64,000 nt of DNA from Cephalotus follicularis (lineage: Eukaryota; Streptophyta; Magnoliopsida; Oxalidales; Cephalotaceae). Where the stretch lies: the NCBI GenBank assembly GCA_001972305.1, contig BDDD01002913.1, positions 72,361 to 136,360 of the forward strand, given 5' to 3'. Positions 55,601 to 64,000 of this stretch are shown piece after piece. Under the pieces are notes generated by a model that made no database searches, had not been told where the DNA came from, and worked only from the letters and a program-made list of their open reading frames with translations. Numbering within the stretch: the first letter of the stretch is position 1; each line of letters begins with the position of its first letter. The position numbers and the translations under genes are program-made.

Positions 55601-55943
55601 TTAAGATTTATATGTGTGTTCATGTAACGGACATGGATGGGTCCATATATTGTGATTATTACTAATTTCCTCCTACGGGAGTGTGGTTATTGAGGGTTGA
55701 GCCCATATATGAAACGTGTTTTTCTTTACAGGGGGATATAGTCCGATAAACGAATACTTCATGCCTAAATTTTGGGAGATTTTACGAGTTAGTTTTTATA
55801 TGGATTGATTAATCCGCTAGTGTATATGACTGTTTAAAGTTATAAACTAATAGTACTTTTAAATATGGATATGAAAGGACTGAATGGATGGTATCTCACG
55901 CGTCGGATCGTGGGGGTATGCCTTCGCGGTTCGGGGAATGACA
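52612..55943 (+). repeat. 3' LTR of X
   Basis: Starts TGTAATGCCCCGG with a TA microsatellite (52625-52655) and ends TTCGGGGAATGACA. Collinear with the 5' LTR minus O, with scattered substitutions and small indels, including about 65 bp at 52900-52975 absent from the 5' copy. Confidence 0.92.
53220..53770 (+). repeat. G-box and 57-bp minisatellites of 3' LTR X
   Basis: Uninterrupted version of the two arrays split by O in the 5' LTR: first ACACGTGACTGGACC-type units (53260-53440), then GGCCATTAGCGGTGGACACA-type units (53450-53765). Confidence 0.85.
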
Positions 55944-58416
55944 AGCCCCATGTGCTCCTCACATGGACTTAACCAAACGCGCAAAGCATGCCCGGGGCGA
56001 GCACACACGTGCAACTCACGAGCACACTTAACCATCATGGCCGGGGACACTCCCTGTCCTCGAGTCTTTCTTCTTCCTTGGATAAAACATCCTTAGTGCA
56101 ACTCCACTATGCTGTGCATAACTAATGCCTGGGGAGAAACCCATGCACGCCTCACGCGCTCACTTAAACTCCCCTGGAGACCACGCATACAAAACTTGTC
56201 CCATGGCGTACAACCCTGCTCAACCTAACAACACTAACAACAACTTATGCCCATCCCAGGCCTTCTTCTAACCAGCCTTCCCTGGCATCTACCTGAGGAC
56301 TCCTTCACGGGGTCATACTCCAAAGGCAACCTTACCTGGGGACACCCTACCACCACAGGTAACACTCCAAAAAAAAAAAACTAAACCCTTGCTCCCAGCA
56401 TAACATAACAAACGCCCCTGCTGGGGTCATCCCCCCCCACTAGCCCGGGGACTCCCTAGCTCCCCCGCCAGGCCTGGGATCACAAAACTCAAAACATGAA
56501 ACATTCATAAAAACACATGGTAAACACATCCGTGAACTTAAAACATTCATATCATAACTCTAAAGCATCAGATCATTACATACGTCATCCCTGGCATACA
56601 TACATGCCTCCTCTGGGAGGTAAAAGAATACTATAACTTTACAAAAAGAAAACTCTCAACTATACTACTATCAAAAGAAGGTAACAAAACCCAAAGAATG
56701 CCCCATGCTATGCAATGCTAACGCCCGAGCTGACGTTCTCTGGCGCTGAGCTCAAAAACTACCTTGCAAAGCTTTCTACTGCTGAGCTGGAGGGTCTCCT
56801 CCGGCTGGCTGGTCTGGAAAACAACCTGTGAGGGGATTAGTCCAACTGACTAAGTGAAATGAGAACAAAACATCCTCTGGTACATTCTTATAAAAAAATG
56901 TGCTGAAAGAAAGCTTACCATGAACATGAAAACTATCCCAACTGGGGAAAAGACTGAAGCAAACATATGTCATGGCATACAATAAAGGAACGCTCAAAGT
57001 ACTTGAAAGAAAAGCTCACTATTTCTCTGCTTAGCTGGTTCTAGAACATTCACAAAGCTGAAAAGAACTTAAGATACACTCATTAAAAGAAAGATAACTG
57101 ATAAAGAACCGGGGTCCTTCCCGGCTAAACACCCAAGGAGAACAACTAAGCTAGGAAGTGGCTTTTCTATGCTGATCTAGGCTGAAGCATGCTGTTTACA
57201 TAATATATACTTGCCATCTTATAGTGGCGCTGGGCTGATCTGGCCGAAGCCTGCTTGGCAGCATCTGCCGAGAACTCATGGTCTGTACTTGCTATTTCTT
57301 GCTTTTCTTACTTATCTGGGCTGGTGGCATGACTACCAAGGACAGAGTCTTCCTCTGGGCCAAGGCGTTGATGCCGATGGCATGACTACCGAGGACAAAG
57401 TCCTCCTCTATAGACTTACTGAAAGGATCTAATCTCTACTTAGGCAACTTAGCTCTGCTGTACTCAACCCCTAAACACCATCATAGACAATAGCATAAAG
57501 GAGATCCAGGTAGGACCTAAGGACTGTCTCGCCCGGCTTCCTATCATACACAATAGTCGGCCGAGGAGATTGGAGCTATGTATATAGTGCTCGGCTGCAC
57601 TCACCCTAAACACCATCATGGACAATAGTGTGGAGGAGATCCAGGTATGGAACCCGGGGGCAGACTCGCTCGACTTCCCATCATAGACAATAGTTGGCCG
57701 AGGAGTTGGTTTGAGCACGTACGCGTTACCTTACTGGAAAGTGACTAATTCACTTGGGACAAGCTTGAGCTCTATTGCTCGAGGAACTCTCTTTCTCACT
57801 TCCGTCAAGGGAAACATACAAGGACGCTAGGGAAAACAAATTCCCGTTAGAAAACTCTCACTGTACTGGGGATTTGAAACTGAAAGAGTATTCAAGAACA
57901 TCGTGGAATAACTAGAAACATAGAAAGGATGTCCCATTCACAATTCTTGGCTACTTTCTTATTGGCTTCCTTTGACGAGAACTTATCCTCTATCTCCTCG
58001 TCTGCTAGAACTCCTGGATGCTTCTCCGCTAAGCTTGGAAAGCTTCAAACTGCTGTTCTCCTCCTGCTCGTCGATGACAAAGAAGAAGAAGAAGAAGAAG
58101 AAGAACTAGAGCTCTCTCTCACACTCTAAAACTCTCTCTATCTGTTGAAACTAAAGAAAGGAAGACCACATCACCAGATATATCTCCACAACTCCCAACA
58201 GAAGCTGTCATTTTCCTTGGGATTAGAAAGCTTCCTCAACAAGCTTTGGACTCAAGTCCTTTAACTATCTATGATCATGCTTTATACTTGGACTTATACA
58301 TAAACCACACTTAAACTTTCTCTCTTACTCAAATAAGTCCAAAGCCCATGAAACAAAAATTATACTCCAAAGAAAAAATTTCTCTTAGGCTCCCGAAGCA
58401 CGTACGTGGCGTTACA
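55944..58416 (-). repeat. 3' LTR of F, right part
   Basis: Minus-strand LTR start TGTAACGCCACGTACG at 58416, next to the PPT. With the left part (45831-46107) the LTR is about 2,745 bp. A tandem repeat of about 130 bp with CCTAAACACCATCAT, GACAATAG and GGCCGAGGAG lies at 57468-57705, and a GAA microsatellite at 58079-58104. No coding sequence is supported. Confidence 0.83.
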
Positions 58417-58430
58417 ACCTCCCCACCTTA
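58417..58430 (-). other. Polypurine tract of F
   Basis: Minus-strand TAAGGTGGGGAGG immediately before the LTR start. It fixes the end of the internal region and shows that only gag sequence precedes it. Confidence 0.85.
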
Positions 58431-58542
58431 AGAAATTTTGTCCTCAAAATTCCTCAAGTCAAACCTTAGGGAAAATGGCTCTATCATCTCTAGCTTCTAT
58501 AACTAGTCTCAACTAAAGGATACTACAACTTAACTTGTCCTA

Positions 58543-58687
58543 CTAAAGAAGATACACGGGACGTAGGATCTCAACTTGTGGCATCTCTGGTGCTGTCACA
58601 TCCATCCCTCTGAGAAGGGAGAAAACTCTTGCTATAGCTCGTGGTCTGCTACCATAAGCTCTGGCTGTACTGGTGTGGGGTGTTGTA
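58543..58687 (-). pseudogene. gag: C-terminal end of F gag
   Basis: Minus-strand open stretch from the Q insertion to a TAG at 58543-58545, containing SRPRAIARVFSLLRGMD and APEMPQVEILRP. It should continue the gag frame interrupted by Q. The stop lies about 110 bases before the PPT, so F ends shortly after gag without a protease. Confidence 0.6.
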
Positions 58688-58692
58688 TAACT

Positions 58693-59787
58693 TGTTCACG
58701 TAAAAAGAATGTTTTAAAATTTATAGCTGCAAGTGCACGGATCATGCAGTAACGGGTCGAACACAGGGAAACGTAAACTAGTTGTAATTTATCCAACCTA
58801 GGCGAAGTATACCAATTTTGAGATAAACTATCAAAAAATACTCCTAATTATGCAAAAATAATAAAATAATTGAAAACAGGAAAGAAATAAATAAAATAAA
58901 ATAACGGATTAAAATAAAATAATAGAAAATAACACGTGCAAATTAAAACTAATTAAAACAATAGATAAAACTAAAGAAAATATATAATTAAAAAGCGGTT
59001 TAGGGTATAGAAACTCATCGTAGATTGTATTGAACAATTTCCATGAAATTGAACGATCATACCTTGGTAATCAACGCAGCTAGGTCTATACGGAGTGTGG
59101 CATTGCTGACAAGACGTATGAGTAGTCATGCTAGGTCTATACTAAGTGTGGATTTTAATCAGACAAGACGTATGAGTAGTCAGGCTACGTCTATACGAAG
59201 TGTGTTTGTAGCGACAAATCGTATGAGTAGACTCCGTTGAATTAAGCTCCATTTATTCACCAACTTTCAGCTTCATCGACAAGATGAGTGTGGATTTTAA
59301 TCAGACAAACAAAGTGTGTGCGAAGGCAGAAATATTGAAGAACAAATAAAATATTCAAGGATTTTTTATTGATGGAATTGAAACAATAACAATCTAGGCT
59401 TGTTCTAACCCAAAACCTTAAAAACTAGTTACAAAACATGATAAAACTAAACTAAGGAGGGAGGTGGCTACTTCCACAAAACTCTCTGTCCTTTTTGGCT
59501 GAAATAACATTGTTTATATACTACACAAATGATCAAAAACGGAAATAAAGTAATCCTAGTTACAAAATATGGCAAAAATCTAAACTTTCTATTTCTGCTG
59601 AATTTGGCATTTCTTCAATCTTTACTCTTTTAAGCTCCAATTTGCACACTTTTGGGTAGTATTCTTGCACTTTGGTGATTTAACACTTGTACCTAAAAAT
59701 CAATATAACACAACCAAAGTAGTCTATTCCAAGGCATAAAAATATAACAAATAACACATTAAAAACAACACATTTTTATGCTAAACA
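58693..59787 (-). repeat. Solo LTR Q, Athila-type, in F gag
   Basis: 1,095 bp, minus-strand start TGTTTAGC at 59787 and end CGTGAACA at 58693; TSD TAACT at 58688-58692 and 59788-59792. TATATAAAC is at about 59513-59521 (minus strand). Three units of the CTACTCATACG...GTATAGACC repeat lie at 59075-59240. It matches P except that P's 450-bp palindrome array is absent. Confidence 0.92.
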
Positions 59788-60354
59788 TAACTCCTTCTCT
59801 GCGCTCCTGATGGCTGAGATGATTGGGCCCTACCACTGGCCATGGTCTGCTTCTTTACTGGTGTTGTCACATGTGTCAAAGCTTCACTAAGAGTTTGCTG
59901 AGGGCAATCTCTCTTCATGTGCCCTTCCTCGCCGCACCTGTAACATGCAGAGCTTCCCTTATTGCATTCTCCAGAATGCAGCTTGCCACAAACTTCACAC
60001 TGAGGCCCTCTGTTGCTCTGGTAGGAACTCCCTTGAACACTGCTAGCAACTAGAGCCATCTGTGTCTACTGAGAAGTTCCTCCTCTGACGTTGCCTGAGG
60101 ACTAAGGTCCCCACTGCTTCCGAGCCTTGGAGGGGTTCTCCGCTTGCTCGAACTGAGATGAGGATCTCTTCCGTCCTTGCTCCTGACGCATCCTCTTGTC
60201 TGCTAGGCTCGACTCAACTTTCTTGGCAGCTTCACCAAGTCGCCAAACACTGTCCACGGGGTGACTGACACCATGTGCCTGATCTCGGGTCTAAGGCCCT
60301 CAAGAAACTTCTCACATCACTCCTCTTGATCTGCTACCAGGGCTGGAGCAAAAT
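59788..60354 (-). pseudogene. gag: F gag fragment, copy 1
   Basis: Minus-strand nucleocapsid part of gag with two zinc knuckles, CEVCGKLHSGEC and CYRCGEEGHMKRDC, in a Ser/Gln-rich tail. Stops upstream (near 60067 and 60105) also occur in copy 2, so they predate the duplication. It ends at 60354, where the match to copy 2 (63134-63700) stops and Athila sequence begins. Confidence 0.85.
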
Positions 60355-62680
60355 GGATGCATGATCACACAAATATAAGAAACAATGCAATAAAATAAAG
60401 AACAAAGGGGTAGGGTTTACCAGATATGATCACGGAGGCTCAAAATAACGAGGCTCATGAAAGTCCATGGCCTCTTCAATCAATGCAACTTTAAATTTGA
60501 AAAACGTTAGTGCTCGCTTCCTTAGTGCTCATTGCCTTCTCATTTCGAACGCGTCTCCAATACCTGTCTTAGCAAACTCAAAAATACCACGTGAAGGCAT
60601 AGGTTTAACAATATAAATATCATCCCAAAAGGATGTCCAGCAGTAGAAACCATCTAGAGAACAAAAACATTTGAATGCATCTCCTATACCTATCATGTCA
60701 ATCTTAAACATACCACATGAGAAAACAATTTTATCAATATAAGAGCAATCCCAACAAGATCTCCACCAATAGAAACCATCAAGAGAACCATAATAGTTAG
60801 AAACATTTTCAACAATAGAATAATCGTCCCGATAGGATTTCCACCAGTAAAAATAACGAAGAGAACATGAATAATCACGACTAACCAACCAATTACACAC
60901 ATGGTCCATACGAATGCACACCCTCCATCCTAATTGATCTTTAGTAAAGAAAGAGTTATTTTCGAGGATGGTGTGAGGGTGGGATGGCGTGCTAAGCTTG
61001 TGCGTGAAATGGGACAGATCATCCCATTGAACTTCCAAGGTCGAATCAACGTCCCCATCGTCCAACCAACTTAGAATTTCCTTTTCTGTGGCCTCCAATT
61101 CCTCGAACTCTTTTAAGCATTCCATGAAGTTGTTATCAAAATCTTCATCAAAGTACGTTTGGTCAGGCGTAGCGAGTTTGTGTGTGTAATGGGATAGATG
61201 TTCCCATTCACTATCCGATGTTGGCTCATTGATCTTACTTTCTAACCATGCCAACGCTTCCTCATTTTCTAGCCATATCAATCTATCCTTTTGCTTAGCT
61301 TCCTCTCCCTCGAATTCTCTCCTGAAATTGCGATCAAAGTCGATATTAAAATATGAATCAATGGTATCAGGAATCGAGCGAATCACGTAGACATCATCAA
61401 AGTCAGATTGATGCTTTCCCAATCGGAATATGTTAAAGTCCATCGACGACTTTCCAAAACTCAACTTCATGAGACCATTTCGACATTTGATCAATGCATT
61501 ACTTGTGGCCAAGAATGGTCTACCAAGGATAACTGGGATTTGGTCTTTTATATTCACAACAGGTTGGGTATCTAATACGACAAAGTCGACAGGAAAGAGA
61601 AACTCACCAACCTTTATCAAAACATCCTCAATTTTTCCTCTTGGTACTTTTACCGACCTATCAGCTAATTGCAATTTCGTGGTGGTCGGGAGCAACTCTC
61701 CTAAACCTAGTTGCTCAAAAACTTCCGACGGTAACAAATTCACACTTGCTCCTAAATCGAGCAAGGCATGATCGATTTTGGTGTTACCAATAACACAAGA
61801 GATTGTCGGGCAGCCAGGGTCTTTATACTTTCGCATCGTGGGTTGCGAAAACAGTGCACTAGTGTTGGCTGCCAAGAAAGCCTTTTTGGGAGACTGAAGG
61901 ATCCTCTTTTTTGTGCATAAGTCTTTTAGGACTTTTGCGTAAGAGGGCACCTGCTCAATAGCTTCAAGCAATGAGATATTGATTTGAACTTGTTTGAATG
62001 TATTGATGATCTTTTCCATTGTGGGGGCTTTCTTATTTTTCTCTAATCTCTTCAGAAAAGGAACTGGGGGATCAAATGAACGTTTAGGTATTTCCATTAA
62101 TTGTTTCTTTTCCTCTTTTTCTTTCTTTTCCCTAACTTCTTTTTGCGCATCTAAATTTGTTGGTTGCACAAAGGAGTCAACCAACTGTTCTATTGATTTT
62201 TCATGCGCAAACGTCTCAACCAACTCCTCGCTCGAATTTTCAATTTTATCCGCTGGTTGGTACTCACTTCCACTTCGCAAGACAAATGCTTGGTCGGATG
62301 GGACGGAAGAAGATGAGCATTGCGGATTAGATTGCGGTTGGATACGATCGGGCTGAATCATATTCGTCCTAGGATTCGGTTCGGGTTGAGAAGGCATCTT
62401 CCCTTTTTCTCTTTCATGAAGAGCGGATGCTAGTTGCGAAATTTGTTTTTCCATGTTATGCTGACTAGTCATCACAGTGCTGATAAGAAGTTCCATGCTC
62501 TTTTCTAATGACGACATCCTAGGTGTATCATCCCTTTGGTTCAACAATCCAGGTGATTGTTGATTTTGGAATTGATTTTGTGGGAAGGATGGTTGAACAT
62601 TGGTTTGCAGGAACCTTTGAAATGTTTGCTGTGGTGCAAACTGGCTAGAAAATTTCGAAGGTTGTCCCGAAAAGTGTGAA
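60355..62680 (-). mobile_element. Athila internal block
   Basis: 2,326-bp piece of an Athila-type gypsy element, minus strand, holding gag C-terminus and protease but no RT, RNase H, integrase, PBS or PPT. It joins F gag at 60354/60355 and a truncated Athila LTR (62681-63133) on the other side. Probably a remnant of the element that also left Q, or another copy of it. Confidence 0.75.
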
Positions 62681-62691
62681 TTGAAGAACAA
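60529..62691 (-). CDS. Athila-type gag-protease with C-terminal repeats
   Basis: Uninterrupted frame of 720 codons on the minus strand; the first codons (MFFN) come from the truncated LTR, so the native start is missing. Gln/Pro-rich N-terminus, coiled stretch (MSSLEKSMELLISTVM), FVLRSGSEYQ, a Lys/Glu-rich linker, and VPFLKRLEKNKKAPTMEKI. The retropepsin domain has catalytic ALLDLGASVNLLP (DLG instead of DSG, as often in Athila) and PVILGRPFLATSNALI. After two acidic repeats containing SHYTHKLATP / SHFTHKLSTP, the C-terminus has three related units with SLDGFYWW and GIGDAF. RT is absent. The intact frame is notable beside so many broken ones. Confidence 0.85.
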   Translation of the reverse strand: MFFNSHFSGQPSKFSSQFAPQQTFQRFLQTNVQPSFPQNQFQNQQSPGLLNQRDDTPRMSSLEKSMELLISTVMTSQHNMEKQISQLASALHEREKGKMPSQPEPNPRTNMIQPDRIQPQSNPQCSSSSVPSDQAFVLRSGSEYQPADKIENSSEELVETFAHEKSIEQLVDSFVQPTNLDAQKEVREKKEKEEKKQLMEIPKRSFDPPVPFLKRLEKNKKAPTMEKIINTFKQVQINISLLEAIEQVPSYAKVLKDLCTKKRILQSPKKAFLAANTSALFSQPTMRKYKDPGCPTISCVIGNTKIDHALLDLGASVNLLPSEVFEQLGLGELLPTTTKLQLADRSVKVPRGKIEDVLIKVGEFLFPVDFVVLDTQPVVNIKDQIPVILGRPFLATSNALIKCRNGLMKLSFGKSSMDFNIFRLGKHQSDFDDVYVIRSIPDTIDSYFNIDFDRNFRREFEGEEAKQKDRLIWLENEEALAWLESKINEPTSDSEWEHLSHYTHKLATPDQTYFDEDFDNNFMECLKEFEELEATEKEILSWLDDGDVDSTLEVQWDDLSHFTHKLSTPSHPHTILENNSFFTKDQLGWRVCIRMDHVCNWLVSRDYSCSLRYFYWWKSYRDDYSIVENVSNYYGSLDGFYWWRSCWDCSYIDKIVFSCGMFKIDMIGIGDAFKCFCSLDGFYCWTSFWDDIYIVKPMPSRGIFEFAKTGIGDAFEMRRQ
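60550..60865 (-). repeat. In-frame tandem repeat in the Athila ORF
   Basis: Anchors CCAGCAGTAGAAACCATC (60637), CCACCAATAGAAACCATC (60763) and CCACCAGTAAAAATAACG (60841) show two units 126 bases apart (42 codons) and a shorter third unit, 78 bases on. Spacing stays a multiple of three, so the repeats are coding or have stayed frame-neutral. Confidence 0.75.
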
Positions 62692-63133
62692 ATAAAATAT
62701 TCAAGGATTTTTATTGATGGAATTGAAACAATAACAATCTAGGCTTGTTCTAACCCAAAACCTTAAAAACTAGTTACAAAACATGATAAAACTAAAACTA
62801 ATGAGGGAGGTGGCTACTTCCACAAAACTCTCTGCCCTATTTTGCTGAAATAACATTGTTTATATACTACACAATTGATCAAAAACGGAAATAAAGTAAT
62901 CCTAGTTACAAAATATGGCAAAAATCTAAACTTTCTATTTCTGCTGAATTTGGCATTTCTTCAATCTTTACTCTTTTAAGCTCCAATTTGCACACTTTTG
63001 GGTAGTATTCTTGCACTTTGGTGATTTAACACTTGTACCTAAAACTCAATATAACACAACCAAAGTAGTCTATTCCAAGGCATAAAAATATAACAAATAA
63101 CACATTAAAAACAACACATTTTTATGCTAAACA
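62681..63133 (-). repeat. Truncated Athila LTR, duplicate of Q's start
   Basis: The first 453 bases of the Athila LTR, collinear with 59335-59787 at an offset of 3,346 with only small indels. It is joined directly to Athila gag codons, so the rest of the LTR, the PBS and the leader are missing. TAACT follows at 63134-63138 as beside Q. Confidence 0.85.
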
Positions 63134-64000
63134 TAACTCCTTCTCTGCGCTCCTGATGGCTGAGATGATTGGGCCCTACCACTGGCCATGGTCTGCTTCT
63201 TTACTGGTGTTGTCACATGTGTCAAAGCTTCACTAAGAGTTTGCTGAGGGCAATCTCTCTTCATGTGCCCTTCCTCGCCGCACCTGTAACATGCAGAGCT
63301 TCCCTTATTGCATTCTCCAGAATGCAGCTTGCCACAAACTTCACACTGAGGCCCTCTGTTGCTCTGGTAGGAACTCCCTTGAACACTGCTAGCAACTAGA
63401 GCCATCTGTGTCTACTGAGAAGTTCCTCCTCTGACGTTGCCTGAGGACTAAGGTCCCCACTGCTTCCGAGCCTTGGAGGGGTTCTCCGCTTGCTCGAACT
63501 GAGATGAGGATCTCTTCCGTCCTTGCTCCTGACGCATCCTCTTGTCTGCTAGGCTCGACTCAACTTTCTTGGCAGCTTCACCAAGTCGCCAAACACTGTC
63601 CACGGGGTGACTGACACCATGTGCCTGATCTCGGGTCTAAGGCCCTCAAGAAACTTCTCACATCACTCCTCTTGATCTGCTACCAGGGCTGGAGCAAAAT
63701 GAGATAGGTCCATAAAACGATACTCGTACTGTGATACAGTCCCATTACCTTGCCGCAGATACAAAAACTCCTTTCTCTTCTCTTTAACGACCGTGGGTGG
63801 GAAGAAGTACTGCCTAAAATCCTTCTTGAACTTATCCCACGTGATCTCTGCTGAGCTCCCGAGCCGAGCTACAAGAGCATCCCACCATCTTCGTGCACCT
63901 CTTGCAAGGAAGAAAGACGCATTCCTTACCTTGTGTCCTCTGCTATCTCCAGCTGAACGAAGATGGTGGGATGTATTTAGAAAGACGTCAATGTCTTTCC
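63134..64000 (-). pseudogene. gag: F gag, copy 2 continuing to the window edge
   Basis: Minus-strand gag entering at 64000. The retrotransposon-gag capsid domain is at 63950-63690 (residues such as ARRWWDALVARL, FKKDFRQYFLPP, KRKEFLYLRQG), then the linker and zinc knuckles CEVCGKLHSGEC and CYRCGEEGHMKRDC. The 92-residue stretch at 63127-63405 translates identically to that in copy 1. Stops at about 63672, 63600 and 63410 inactivate it. Positions 63701-64000 have no counterpart in copy 1. Confidence 0.88.

Larger units (their letters stand above)
46108..55943 (+). mobile_element. Non-autonomous element X with 3.3-kb LTRs
   Basis: TSD AGCCC at 46103-46107 and 55944-55948. 5' LTR 46108-52064 (3,279 bp once O and its TSD copy are removed), internal region only 547 bp, 3' LTR 52612-55943 (3,332 bp). 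PBS and PPT are present. The internal region has only a gag N-terminal remnant related to E, so X is a deleted relative of E that would depend on other elements for all enzymes. Confidence 0.92.
45831..64000 (-). mobile_element. Gag-only gypsy-type element F, 3' part
   Basis: Minus-strand element: gag from the right edge, short C-terminal tail, PPT (58417-58430), then a 3' LTR (58416 leftward to 45831) split by X. No protease, RT, RNase H or integrase lies between gag and PPT once insertions Q and the Athila block are removed. The 5' LTR should lie right of the window. Confidence 0.82.

Noticed and set aside
61430-62356. Plus-strand frames of 113 and 120 codons
   Set aside because: Antisense shadows of the 720-codon Athila gag-protease frame.

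Overview
The window is retrotransposon-derived plant nuclear DNA. I can support no host gene, tRNA, rRNA or CRISPR array. Sirevirus-type Ty1/copia, Athila-type and other Ty3/gypsy elements, several with LTRs of 2.4-3.8 kb, point to a flowering plant (probably a eudicot, species not determinable) and to a repeat-rich, perhaps pericentromeric, region. Letters name the elements I separated. Boundaries rest on TG...CA ends, target-site duplications (TSDs), primer-binding sites (PBS) and polypurine tracts (PPT).

Left half, a Russian-doll nest read outward: copia C (+, 1-5015) sits in gypsy LTR L (-, 5016-7162), which sits in the reverse transcriptase (RT) of gypsy A (-, 7163-11827), which sits in the protease region of copia B (-, 11828-14936), which sits in the RT of gypsy D (-, 14937-19577), which sits in the integrase of gypsy E (-, 19578-27822). 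E also carries Athila-type solo LTR P (21385-22954, TSD CACAT). The missing halves of L, A, B, D and E should lie left of the window.

Middle: flanking sequence and LTR J (+, about 27823-38687) hold a 3.8-kb solo LTR M (28843-37203, TSD AGCCA). M is split by young element N (30833-35344, TSD GTTTT), whose only gene is a broken, intron-containing, coiled-coil gag-like gene whose first codons spell the tip of histone H3.

Right half: H (-, 38688-45830), a gag-only element in tandem form LTR-gag-LTR-gag, is interrupted by F (-, 45831 to the window end), another gag-only element. F's 3' LTR is split by non-autonomous X (+, 46108-55943, TSD AGCCC), whose 5' LTR is split by solo LTR O (46915-49587, TSD GTTAT). 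F's gag is interrupted by Athila solo LTR Q (58693-59787, TSD TAACT) and by an Athila gag-protease block joined to a 1-kb duplication.

How the parts relate: A, H and O share one LTR family (A has gag, PR and RT; H only gag; O only an LTR). E and X share another (X is a deleted relative of E). P and Q are two Athila LTRs, and C and B are two Sirevirus copies. The strongest unexplained signal is a set of arrays of short palindromes, mostly with a TCGA core, in the LTRs of unrelated families. The same GCGTCGACGC motif occurs in copia C, Athila LTR P, gypsy E, LTR M and LTR J. Sister LTRs carry different motifs (B versus C) or none (Q versus P), so the arrays look like exchangeable modules beside the promoter.
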